The notes under the pieces: generated by a model
What the model was told of the DNA's origin: nothing
What the model saw: the letters and a program-made list of their open reading frames with translations, nothing else
Databases searched by the model: none
Shown: positions 1-5,853 of the stretch, piece by piece
Layout: every line of letters begins with the position of its first letter
How positions within the stretch are numbered: position 1 is the stretch's first letter
Assembly (NCBI GenBank): GCA_023387245.1
Contig: JAEWIH010000152.1
Location: 1 to 6,290, forward strand
DNA from: Bacillota bacterium
GTDB taxonomy: Bacteria; Bacillota_I; Bacilli_A; Erysipelotrichales; Erysipelotrichaceae
Direction: 5' to 3'
DNA: 6,290 nt
Position numbers and translations under genes: made by a program

Positions 1-2
1 TA

Positions 3-176
3 GATGAATTTGGACAATGGTTGAGGCACAAAATAAGAGTCATTATCCTGAAACAGTGGAAAACACCATCGAGGATATATAAAAATCTGCAAAAGCTTAA
101 TAGGAAACTACCTTATCACTTCAGTGATGAGAAAATCTATTCGATAACAAATACAAGACTTGGACTATATAAATAA
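3..176 (+). pseudogene. ltrA: C-terminal end of a group II intron maturase / reverse transcriptase, decayed
   Basis: Frame 3 is open from the window edge to a TAA at 174-176 and contains QWLRHKIRVIILKQWK followed by TPSRIYKNLQKL. This matches the maturase (X/thumb) end of bacterial group II intron-encoded proteins, which typically read WLRRKIR..IWKQWK....R...L.KLG. These proteins splice their intron RNA and reverse-transcribe it into new DNA sites. The usual continuation (a GYWR...AL.NERL-like stretch) is poorly preserved: only ITNTRLGLYK remains before the stop, so the end of the gene appears decayed. The catalytic RT domains lie outside the window. The intron's 3' RNA domains follow at about 303-374, supporting the call. 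Family assignment is confident; the pseudogene status rests on the poor C-terminus only. Confidence 0.75.
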
Positions 177-302
177 ACAAATGGGAATGTAGTAAACTTC
201 TTATTTAATGCAGATATTCTAGTCATAAGAAAAGAGGAAAGATCAGGACCGGTCAAACCACCTGAATACCATCTAAGATAAGTTGTATTAACATATAAAT
301 GT

Positions 303-374
303 AGCGCCGTATACAAGACATGTACGTACAGTTCAATGATAGGGGCGAAGATTAATCTCTTCCCTCTACTCTAT
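303..374 (+). ncRNA. Group II intron domain V/VI-like 3' end (bacterial class C type)
   Basis: The segment starting AGCGCCGTATAC and continuing with GTACGTACAGTTC (about 303-335) resembles domain V of bacterial class C introns, whose consensus has CGCCGTATAC...GTACGTACGGTGG. Domain V is the catalytic heart of the ribozyme. The lower helix is damaged here, because ACAGTTC pairs poorly with AGCGCCGT. A domain VI-like hairpin follows, with AGGG (341-344) facing CCCT (362-365) and an inner AGATT/AATCT stem. The CTACTCTAT at 366-374 resembles the CTACTCGAT 3' boundary of class C introns. Together with the maturase end just upstream this marks the 3' end of an intron that has probably lost activity. 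The exact boundary is inferred. Confidence 0.65.
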
Positions 375-522
375 TATGAAACTTAGTTACCAAAAGGCTT
401 TCATTTTCACTATTAAAGTGTAGGGAAAAATTGAAGTTATATATAAATAAAAAGAGTGCTTTTAAAGACATCCAATAACCTAACTTTGAGACAATAGCGG
501 TTTTACGCAGGAAAGATATTAA
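375..522. other. Intergenic stretch after the intron
   Basis: Flanking DNA downstream of the presumed intron 3' end. All frames are broken by frequent stops, and I see no gene, RNA or clear repeat. The original target gene of the intron is not recognisable. Confidence 0.4.
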
Positions 523-939
523 GAGTCATATAGAGTAAAATCAGAACTTAATGAAGACGATGTAACTAAGATGGAGCGCTAAGGAATTTATCATAAGCTA
601 TATCAATAAGCTTATGAGTGAGTGGAATTATTCAAAAGAAAAAATGGAATTGAAACACAGTGTTTATTTTGGTAGGAAGAATAAAATAGTGGATATTGTT
701 ATCTTTAAAAAGATTATGACAATATGCTATTTTATTATAGAGAAGCTTAAAAACCAAAGCTTAAAGATGAAAAATAACAATTAAAGAGCTACTGCAGTGA
801 GCCGGAACTCTTAATAAAGAACGGACAAATGGTGAGAAAATTACTTTTGGTCACAGAAAAGAGTCTAATTATTTTAAAAACTGGACAGATACTTATAACG
901 ATATATAAAAACTGTTTAATCGGTAGAAATTATGACTGA
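523..939 (+). pseudogene. Remnant of a type I restriction HsdR N-terminal (HSDR_N)-like domain
   Basis: Three adjoining pieces read as one broken protein. Frame 1 (523-582) gives a piece ending NEDDVTKMER. Frame 2 (575-784) gives SAKEFIISYINKLMSEWNYS, then HSVYFGRKNKIVDIVIFKK and YFIIEKLKNQSL. Frame 1 resumes around 766 with KDEK, a TAA at 775-777, then QLKSYCSEPELLIKNGQMVR, and runs to a TGA at 937. This follows the order of the HSDR_N fold: an (I/V)R..fI.yL helix, a basic GRK..vDIVI strand, the (I/V)IE.K catalytic-type strand, QL.SY and a final NG. Such domains sit at the N-terminus of type I restriction or modification subunits and carry a PD-(D/E)xK nuclease core. Here the D is kept (VDIV) and the E..K pattern is distorted (IIEKLK). 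The stop at 775 could come from CAA to TAA, since the family often has Q there. No downstream methylase, specificity or helicase parts remain. Recognition is by motif pattern only. Confidence 0.5.
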
Positions 940-1060
940 ATATGAAGAGGAGAAAGATATGGCATATTAAACGCTTAATAATTAACGATCTCTTTAGGTA
1001 TCACAGACAATAGCAAATATCAGCAAGTTAAATTGCAGAAAGCTTCTATAGAATATTTTC

Positions 1061-1107
1061 TTAAAGAGCTTATTTATTTTTATTTCATATTTATAAATGC
1101 TCTTTAA
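1061..1107. promoter_or_regulatory. Imperfect inverted repeat overlapping the abiEi promoter, likely operator
   Basis: The left arm TTAAAGAGC-TT-ATTTAT (1061-1077) pairs with the right arm ATAAATGCTCTTTAA (1093-1107): 15 base pairs interrupted only by a two-base bulge, with a 15-base centre. The right arm covers part of the -35 box and the spacer before the -10 box of the promoter for the AbiEi gene. Characterised AbiEi proteins repress their own operon by binding inverted repeats in the promoter, so an operator is the natural reading. No T-run follows, which argues against a terminator. Confidence 0.55.
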
Positions 1108-1118
1108 TAATCTATAAT
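1090..1118 (+). promoter_or_regulatory. Sigma-A-type promoter for the AbiEi gene
   Basis: The -35 TTTATA (1090-1095, four of six consensus bases) and the perfect -10 TATAAT (1113-1118) are separated by 17 bases. Transcription would start near 1125, leaving a short leader of about 23 bases before the GTG start at 1148. The inverted repeat at 1061-1107 overlaps the -35 and spacer, consistent with repression. Confidence 0.6.
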
Positions 1119-1147
1119 AAAAGCGTAAATGTTAATAAGATGATAAA

Positions 1148-1717
1148 GTGAAAGTTTTAGAAAATGATATTATTACAAATAAACAAGCGGAAGAGTCAGG
1201 TATAAAAAGGCATATTTTAGCCCAGCTTGTACAAAAAGGTAAGTTAGAAAGAGTTAAAAATGGTGTCTATAAGAAAAAAGAAGCCATAGATGATGATTTT
1301 GCCATTATATCACTTAATAACGAACAAGTGGTGTTTTCTTTTAATACAGCTTTATATCTTCATAGGTTTAGCGATAGAGCGCCTAATGTTTTTCATATCA
1401 GCGTACCGCAAGGATATAACACAGAACATATCAAGCGAGAATTTTCAAATATAAAGGTACATTATGTAAAAAGAGATTGTTTTAATTTAGGAGTTATTAA
1501 GATAAAAACACCTTTGGGCACAAATGTAAAATGCTATAACATAGAAAGATGTATTTGTGATATTGTTTTAAAAAGGAAAACTGTTGATAAGCAGATATTT
1601 ATAGGTGCAATGACTGGATACTTTAATACTAAAGGTAAGAATATTAGAAATCTTATTAAATACAGCAGGATACTTGGCGTTGAAGATGGAATTAGAAAAT
1701 ATACGGAGGTACTATAA
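1148..1717 (+). CDS. abiEi: AbiEi-family antitoxin / transcriptional autorepressor
   Basis: The 189-residue protein has the AbiEi architecture. An N-terminal winged helix-turn-helix comes first (about residues 8-41: IITNKQAEESGIKRHIL, then LVQKGKLERVKNGVY, the hallmark wing). A C-terminal antitoxin domain follows, with SFNTALYLHRFSDRAP (64-79) and the conserved YNIERCICDIVLKRK (130-144). In the AbiE abortive-infection system, AbiEi represses the operon and counteracts the nucleotidyltransferase toxin AbiEii without direct binding (type IV toxin-antitoxin). The start is GTG at 1148, because an in-frame TAA lies at 1136 and no ATG is available. No good ribosome binding site precedes it. The N-terminus looks slightly shorter than in many relatives. 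The partner toxin directly downstream is cut to 27 codons, so this antitoxin appears orphaned here. The frame is intact, so it may still repress its own promoter. Confidence 0.85.
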   Translation: MKVLENDIITNKQAEESGIKRHILAQLVQKGKLERVKNGVYKKKEAIDDDFAIISLNNEQVVFSFNTALYLHRFSDRAPNVFHISVPQGYNTEHIKREFSNIKVHYVKRDCFNLGVIKIKTPLGTNVKCYNIERCICDIVLKRKTVDKQIFIGAMTGYFNTKGKNIRNLIKYSRILGVEDGIRKYTEVL

Positions 1718-1801
1718 ATGATAAGCGCGGAAAGTCTTAAAGGTAAAATAAGAAACTTTGCAAATTCTAAAAATCTTAGATCACAGGAGGATTTTCTTTA
1801 A
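1718..1801 (+). pseudogene. abiEii: 5' stub of AbiEii nucleotidyltransferase toxin, truncated
   Basis: ATG at 1718 directly follows the abiEi stop and has a strong GGAGG (1705-1709) at eight bases. It encodes MISAESLKGKIRNFANSKNL, then RSQEDFL and TAA (1799-1801). The beginning MISAESLKGKIRN..A...NL.SQE is the typical N-terminus of AbiEii/AbiGii-type DUF1814 toxins, where it precedes the helix and ILKGG nucleotidyltransferase motifs. Here it stops after 27 residues instead of continuing for roughly 280-300. None of the catalytic motifs remain, so the toxin cannot function. The break coincides with the start of an unrelated peptidase-like frame around 1780-1792, which indicates a deletion or recombination junction rather than a point mutation. 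Confidence 0.8.
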
Positions 1802-2457
1802 ATGTTTACGATGTTCATCCTTATGTAATGTTAAATTGGGATAATACTATTGATAGCGTATACTCGCTTGCACATGAGAGTATCGGAGCGATTTTAAATT
1901 ACCTTTCACGAATTAACGAATTTAGTCTATCTACTCATAGTGTATTAATGACAGAAATTTTTTCTCAATATATCGAATTCGAGTTGACTAAATACTTTGA
2001 AAATTACCGAGAGGATACAAGAGAGTTACTTCGACAGAGAGAAGTCATAGATTTTAAAGACAAAGTAATCACACCTTTGATAAATACATTATTTGAAGTT
2101 GAAAACTTTAATGATATATCGTCTGGAGAATTAAGTATTGAAAAAGTGAATCAAAATTATTTAGATGCAACAAACAAACTATATGGGGAACATAAACATT
2201 TCTATTATTTGGAGAAAAATAAGTATAATTGGGTTAAACAAGCACACATTTTTAAACCATTTTACGACAGTTCTTATAGTGTTGTCTACTTCATAGCGAA
2301 ATATTGTTCTAATGATGTTATTAGTAAAGAGAAATTACTACAAACGGCAAGTTTAGGTCGTTCTTTATCTGATGATGATATATTAGAGAAGATACTAGGT
2401 ATTGACAGGGATAAATTTAATCATATCTTTAAGGAGATAATTTATGAAATTACATAA
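1780..2457 (+). pseudogene. C-terminal part of an M3-family oligoendopeptidase F-like peptidase with a degenerate zinc motif
   Basis: The frame is open from 1780 and shows TGGFSLNVYDVHPYVMLNWD and SVYSLAHESIGAIL. In PepF-like M3 metallopeptidases the same place reads SG.YS..vYd.hPyvLLNy, then vfTLAHELGHA.H. From the ATG at 1828 it gives 209 residues, close to the length that follows this point in full PepF (about 600). The zinc motif HExxH is changed: H16 and E17 are kept but the second His is Gly20. Glu43 and Glu50 (TEIFSQYIE) match the downstream ExxSxxNE motif, and QAHIFKPFYDSSYSVVYFIA resembles the C-terminal H..y..FYvyqYa region. Loss of a zinc ligand predicts no proteolysis. The N-terminal two thirds are missing, joined to the abiEii stub. 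ATG 1828 has no ribosome binding site; the AGGAGG at 1785-1790 serves an out-of-frame ATG at 1802. The frame ends inside the MFS gene start. It could be a relic or, less likely, a non-catalytic accessory protein. Confidence 0.65.
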
Positions 2458-3604
2458 AAAAATAATGTTAAATAGCTACGCTGCAGTTGCTTCTCTATTC
2501 TTTGAAAGATCAATATGGTCAGTATACTTAGTGCAAAGAGGATTTACTGTTGTAGAAATAGGATTATTACAAACACTTCTAAGCATCGCAATGTTTATTT
2601 TTGAAACTCCATCTGGAATATTGGCAGATAAATTTGGAGCAAGATTCACCCTATACTTAGGACACATTTTAAACGCAACATATTTACTTTTAATGCTAAT
2701 CCTACCAAATTTTTCTTACGTCGCAATTGCATTTATCGCTTACGGAATTGGTTTTGCGATGATTTCAGGTAGTGATCAAACACTGGTATATAATTACGAT
2801 AATGGTGACGATTATTCTAAAAAGATTGGAATATACAATGGAATAGCTATTATAAGTTTAGCATTTTCATCTTTTTTAGGTGGTATCTTATCTGATCTTT
2901 CATGGTCCTATGTCTTTATTTCAGGGATTATAGCTCAGGTTATGTCTATGATTATACTCAGTGGTTTATCTTCGAGAGATAAGAAGGATTCATTAGAAGA
3001 ACATTTGAAGTTTAGTGATATATTTAAGGCCTTTCGAACAGTTTTATTAAATAATAGGTCTGTAAAGTATTTATTACTTTCGATAATAATATTTCAAAGT
3101 GTTTTATCAGTATTATATAATTTTGTACAGTTATTATTTTTAGAAAAGCAATTTTCTAATTTAGATATTTCAATAATTATATCTATCGGACTGATATTTT
3201 CAGCAGTTTCTTCTCTTATTATGGATTATCTAAATAAAAAAATTGGAAAAAAAATCTTACTGTCTCTCTTTTTATTCACTCTAGTTTTAGTTGGTCTTAT
3301 TTTTATGGTAGATAATATTTATTGGCTTTTATTTTCTTTCCTTGTATTTGTTTTTTCATACGAATTTGTTGATACCACATTAAATACAGTTTTACATAAT
3401 CATTTAAACGATAAAAGTCGAACTTTTTTTGTATCTTTTGTCAATACATTAACTTCCTTGTTGATGATTATTGCAAATTTTATATTTACTTTTAGTATTA
3501 AATTTCTAGAAGTTGAAGTTGTTTTTATGGGTGGAACAATTTTGTGTGTGATTTTTGCAACCCTTTTCTTGATTAAGTATTGCAAAATTAAAAATGTGGG
3601 TTAA
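2444..3604 (+). CDS. MFS family transporter (drug/peptide efflux type)
   Basis: The 386-residue hydrophobic protein has about 11-12 predicted membrane segments. The major facilitator motif A sits between helices 2 and 3 (about residues 58-70, GILADKFGARFTL), preceded by ETPSG. The segment ISGSDQTLVYNY (about 107-118) fits the MFS branch that carries SGS..aLvYD at this place. These proteins are usually proton-driven exporters in the cytoplasmic membrane; the substrate cannot be read from the sequence. The start is ATG 2444 with AAGGAG (2431-2436) seven bases upstream. The gene overlaps the preceding peptidase-like frame by 14 bases, so the two were once translationally coupled, and a peptide or peptide-derived substrate is a reasonable guess. 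No obvious terminator follows. It looks complete, ending with a basic tail (KYCKIKNVG). Confidence 0.85.
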   Translation: MKLHKKIMLNSYAAVASLFFERSIWSVYLVQRGFTVVEIGLLQTLLSIAMFIFETPSGILADKFGARFTLYLGHILNATYLLLMLILPNFSYVAIAFIAYGIGFAMISGSDQTLVYNYDNGDDYSKKIGIYNGIAIISLAFSSFLGGILSDLSWSYVFISGIIAQVMSMIILSGLSSRDKKDSLEEHLKFSDIFKAFRTVLLNNRSVKYLLLSIIIFQSVLSVLYNFVQLLFLEKQFSNLDISIIISIGLIFSAVSSLIMDYLNKKIGKKILLSLFLFTLVLVGLIFMVDNIYWLLFSFLVFVFSYEFVDTTLNTVLHNHLNDKSRTFFVSFVNTLTSLLMIIANFIFTFSIKFLEVEVVFMGGTILCVIFATLFLIKYCKIKNVG

Positions 3605-3852
3605 ATTATATGAGTATGGAGAGAAGAAATAACCGTTAGTCTAAAAGTGTTTTTATTTTCAAAATAATAAGTTAACAAGAAATTATAATTATTATACGGT
3701 AATAAAACTATAACAATACTTTACTATAACATGTCTTTGAAAACTTCGTATAAAAATATCAACCTAAGAATGTGCATTTTTAATTTTCCTTTTCATTTTT
3801 AAAGTCTTTAATTCTGTATGATTAACCAGTTATACAAACAACATGTGTATGA
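3605..3852. other. Non-coding gap after the MFS gene
   Basis: Very AT-rich, with stops in all frames. I see no convincing terminator hairpin for the transporter gene and no clear promoter. It probably contains a junction between the transporter module and the following degenerate module. Confidence 0.4.
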
Positions 3853-4259
3853 TACAATACTCGATTTAATATTGCGTTTGTCATTACTAAAGCTAACAAA
3901 CGAAAAAGAACTTTATGGAATTTAGTAGATATTGTTATAACAGGAAATAGCTGGGCAGTTCCTGATACAACTGCTATCCAGACTGTATTACCTTCCAGTG
4001 CATACATAAGGCGAGGGAGTAAATATATATTAAAAGTAGATTAGGTTGCAAAATTTAAAACATTAAAAGATTCTGAGGTTATAAAAGAAGCGATTGAAGT
4101 TATTGATTTATATTAAAGGCTGCAAATAAGGTGTTAGTTGGGTCTAGAGGGGTATCGAGTATTAAGAAACTAACAGGTAAATATGGTGCTTATAGAATTT
4201 TTGGTTACAAAGATAAGTCTGGAAAATGGGTATTTGATTATTTTAAAAAGGAGTATTAA
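3853..4259 (+). pseudogene. Degenerate coding region, possibly the C-terminus of a toxin-like protein
   Basis: Frame 1 is readable from 3853: RFNIAFVITKANKRKRTLWN, then GNSWAVPDTTAIQTVLPSSA, to a TAG at 4042. Beyond that stop the same frame continues sensibly (VAKFKTLKDSEVIKEAIEVI) to a TAA at 4114. A frame change then leads into frame 3: KAANKVLVGSRGVSSIKKLT, GKYGAYRIFGYKDKSGKWVF and DYFKKEY, ending in TAA at 4257. The TAG could come from CAG. I do not recognise the family. The last part is basic and compact, and its end carries the ribosome binding site of the next gene, which lies four bases downstream. Basic C-terminal domains placed directly before a small acidic gene are typical of polymorphic toxins with their immunity genes, so a dead toxin end is an inference from context. 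No start codon or N-terminal delivery domain can be found upstream. Confidence 0.4.
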
Positions 4260-4262
4260 TAG

Positions 4263-4580
4263 ATGAGATATGAATTATTAGAGCAAGTAGAAAAATTTGA
4301 TTTAATAACTAAATCAATGGCTGAACTTGATTATATGGATAAAGTTGATTCATCTATTAAAAATGAAATCACTGGAAGTATTTTGTTTGAAGAGAATAGA
4401 AAACTAAGCGAATTTGCTAAGTTAGAGTCTGTTGGAATTGAAGTTCTTCCTATAAAGCCATATTCACTTAGGTATAAGATTACTTTTTCTATTTTTGATG
4501 TTGAAGGTAGTTGGAGATATAATTTTTATGCTTTCTGGGATGAAAAAGGAAAATACTTAGATGGATTTATAGATAATTAA
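4263..4580 (+). CDS. Small acidic hypothetical protein, candidate immunity protein
   Basis: A 105-residue soluble acidic protein starting at ATG 4263, with AAGGAG (4248-4253) nine bases upstream inside the end of the preceding broken frame. The N-terminal half is helical and charged (RYELLEQVEKFDLITKSMAE). The C-terminal half looks like beta strands rich in aromatics (YSLRYKITFSIFDVEGSWRY, then YAFWDEKGKYLDGF). There is no signal peptide or membrane segment. I do not recognise a named family. Size, acidity, cytoplasmic character and position behind a basic, now broken coding region suggest an immunity protein for a secreted or contact-dependent toxin. Such immunity genes often survive as orphans. 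A strong terminator 30 bases downstream ends the unit. Confidence 0.6.
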   Translation: MRYELLEQVEKFDLITKSMAELDYMDKVDSSIKNEITGSILFEENRKLSEFAKLESVGIEVLPIKPYSLRYKITFSIFDVEGSWRYNFYAFWDEKGKYLDGFIDN

Positions 4581-4609
4581 AAATATAATATATTATAAAT
4601 ACAACGATT

Positions 4610-4642
4610 AAACGAATGATAGAATTCTATCATTCGTTTTTT
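4610..4642 (+). terminator. Rho-independent terminator after the candidate immunity gene
   Basis: AAACGAATGATAG (4610-4622) pairs perfectly with CTATCATTCGTTT (4627-4639) around an AATT loop, followed by TTT and an AT-rich run. The T-run on the plus side and the A-run before the stem make it potentially bidirectional. Confidence 0.9.
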
Positions 4643-4884
4643 ATATTTATGAGCATAAGCAGATAAAAGAGATAACAGTAAATAATGTTATAGAAGAATA
4701 TTATGCAACAATATTTAACTGGTATAAACAAGACAATAAAAAATTTCATTAAATAACAAAAGGAAATATATACATTAATTATGAAAATAGCGACAGTATA
4801 TAAATTATTTAAATGGTTGTATATTATAATTATTTCAAAGGTGAATTTTAAAATATAAATATAATTACAAGATAATAGTAATAG
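4643..4884. other. Intergenic stretch with a short coding-like remnant
   Basis: Frame 1 at 4651-4752 reads EHKQIKEITVNNVIEEYYAT, then IFNWYKQDNKKFH and a stop. It looks like the end of a protein, but has no start codon or ribosome binding site and I recognise no family. The rest is AT-rich with frequent stops, and I see nothing else in it. Confidence 0.25.
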
Positions 4885-4914
4885 TTGACAAAACCATGAA
4901 AGTAGAGTTAGAAT
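4885..4914 (+). promoter_or_regulatory. Candidate sigma-A promoter upstream of the secreted-protein module
   Basis: A perfect -35 TTGACA (4885-4890) is followed after 18 bases by TAGAAT (4909-4914, five of six to TATAAT). It would give a long leader of roughly 280 bases before the gene at 5200, containing the mini-ORF at 5089. I see no clear consensus promoter closer to the gene, although the leader is AT-rich enough to hide one. Confidence 0.45.
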
Positions 4915-5088
4915 TTAATTAGATAAAAGATGTACGATTTAAAGTGATTAATCTATGTCATAAGAAGTGCTAGCATAGTCTTTTTGATTATTGTATTATT
5001 TTAAAGAAACACAGGAATACAGTTAATATGTTTTAACAAATGATTTACAACAATATTATCTGGTTTAAATAGAAAGGAAGTGGTTTAA

Positions 5089-5127
5089 ATGTTTTATACG
5101 AATCCTCAGAGATATAAAAAATGGTGA
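5089..5127 (+). CDS. 12-codon leader-like mini-ORF
   Basis: ATG 5089 is preceded by AAAGGAAG (5073-5080) at eight bases, a good ribosome binding site. It encodes MFYTNPQRYKKW and stops at TGA 5125-5127, 72 bases before the secreted-protein gene. It is either a leader peptide in the transcript of the next gene or the surviving start of a lost gene. The aromatic and basic composition does not match a known attenuation leader type that I can name. Confidence 0.3.
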   Translation: MFYTNPQRYKKW

Positions 5128-5199
5128 TAAATTTTTAGATTTGTATTAAATTTTGCGTGCAAATTTATAGAATTTTTTATTTTTATTAGGAGGAAAGTT

Positions 5200-5853
5200 A
5201 TGAATAGTTTGTGTAAGAAAATAACCACAACATTATTAGGAATAATAATGTGCGTCAGTCTTGTATTCCCTATGCAAGTAACCGCAAATGAAGTTAAACA
5301 TACAAAACTCACATACAATGAGTTAATTACAATTGCTGACCCATACATTAAAAAAGTTGGTGTATATTTTAAAATTACCAACGAAAATGAACTACATAGT
5401 ATTCTAGGTGAAGAATATTATGATATGGTTGTAACTCGTGTTAAAGAAGCGAATATAGAATTAGCAAAAACATATTCTAAAGATGCCGTTACTGATATCC
5501 ACGTTAAGGTATTAAGAAAGGCCGGTGCTACCGTTGAATATCATTGGTGGGGTAAAAGAATTTTAACAAATAGCAGAACAGTTGCAATTAATGTTAGAAA
5601 TTTAGCAAACGGATTTTCTGGTGAAGCCGGGAAAGACGGGGTAGTGGAAGCTCTAACTTTGGCTGGAATATCTTTAATTCCTGGACTCGGAACAGCGGCG
5701 ACAATTGCTGGAGCAATAGTTAGCGTTGCATCATGGGCGAATTCAGCAACCTGGAGTGAAGTTAAGCAAAAAGTTGCAGAAAAAATTGATGTAGGAATAT
5801 ACAACTTAACTATTGATATAAATGGATGGGTTATGGATGTTAGAGTTTATTAA
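5200..5853 (+). CDS. Sec-secreted protein with WWG motif and Gly/Ala-rich hydrophobic segment, bacteriocin-like
   Basis: A 217-residue protein starting at ATG 5200 with AGGAGG (5188-5193) six bases upstream. Residues 1-29 are a classical signal peptide: basic start with KK, hydrophobic core LLGIIMCVSLVF, likely cleavage after VTA (27-29). A charged helical region follows (about 35-107). Then comes EYHWWGKRILTNSRTV (113-128). A long Gly/Ala/Ile-rich hydrophobic stretch (about 147-179) contains LAGISLIPGLGTAATIAGAI. The tail is short and mixed, ending NGWVMDVRVY. The aromatic WWG strand followed by a small-residue hydrophobic helix recalls small secreted bacteriocin-like or membrane-active proteins of Bacillota, but I cannot assign a named family. 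The overlapping downstream gene encodes a small two-helix membrane protein, a common form for bacteriocin immunity proteins. The frame is intact, unlike much of the window. The function is inference; a plain secreted protein of unknown role is the alternative. Confidence 0.65.
   Translation: MNSLCKKITTTLLGIIMCVSLVFPMQVTANEVKHTKLTYNELITIADPYIKKVGVYFKITNENELHSILGEEYYDMVVTRVKEANIELAKTYSKDAVTDIHVKVLRKAGATVEYHWWGKRILTNSRTVAINVRNLANGFSGEAGKDGVVEALTLAGISLIPGLGTAATIAGAIVSVASWANSATWSEVKQKVAEKIDVGIYNLTIDINGWVMDVRVY

Noticed and set aside
781..1070. The 10-base word TTAAAGAGCT occurs at 781-790 and again at 1061-1070
   Set aside because: The first copy lies inside the HsdR-like remnant (encoding LKS) without a matching second arm. 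It is probably chance in AT-rich DNA.
1802..1828. Eight-codon ORF from ATG 1802 behind AGGAGG 1785-1790
   Set aside because: The ribosome binding site-like sequence is explained by codons at the toxin/peptidase junction (Gln-Glu / Gly-Gly). The ORF is too short to support as a gene.
2476..2667. Minus-strand open frame within the transporter gene
   Set aside because: It lies fully inside the well-supported MFS gene, has no ribosome binding site and no recognisable protein features.
3822..4007. Minus-strand open frame of 61 codons
   Set aside because: It lies opposite the readable plus-strand fragment with more protein-like composition, and has no family match I recognise and no clear ribosome binding site.
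4943..4987. Weak CTATG/CATAG pairing followed by CTTTTT in the leader
   Set aside because: The stem is only five base pairs with a long loop, too weak to call an attenuator or terminator.
5106..5381. Minus-strand open frame of 91 codons
   Set aside because: It overlaps the signal-peptide end and the ribosome binding site of the plus-strand gene. Its hydrophobic composition is the mirror of AT-rich DNA.
5541..5804. Minus-strand open frame opposite the secreted-protein gene
   Set aside because: It is a shadow of the Gly/Ala-rich plus-strand region, with no upstream ribosome binding site or sensible context.
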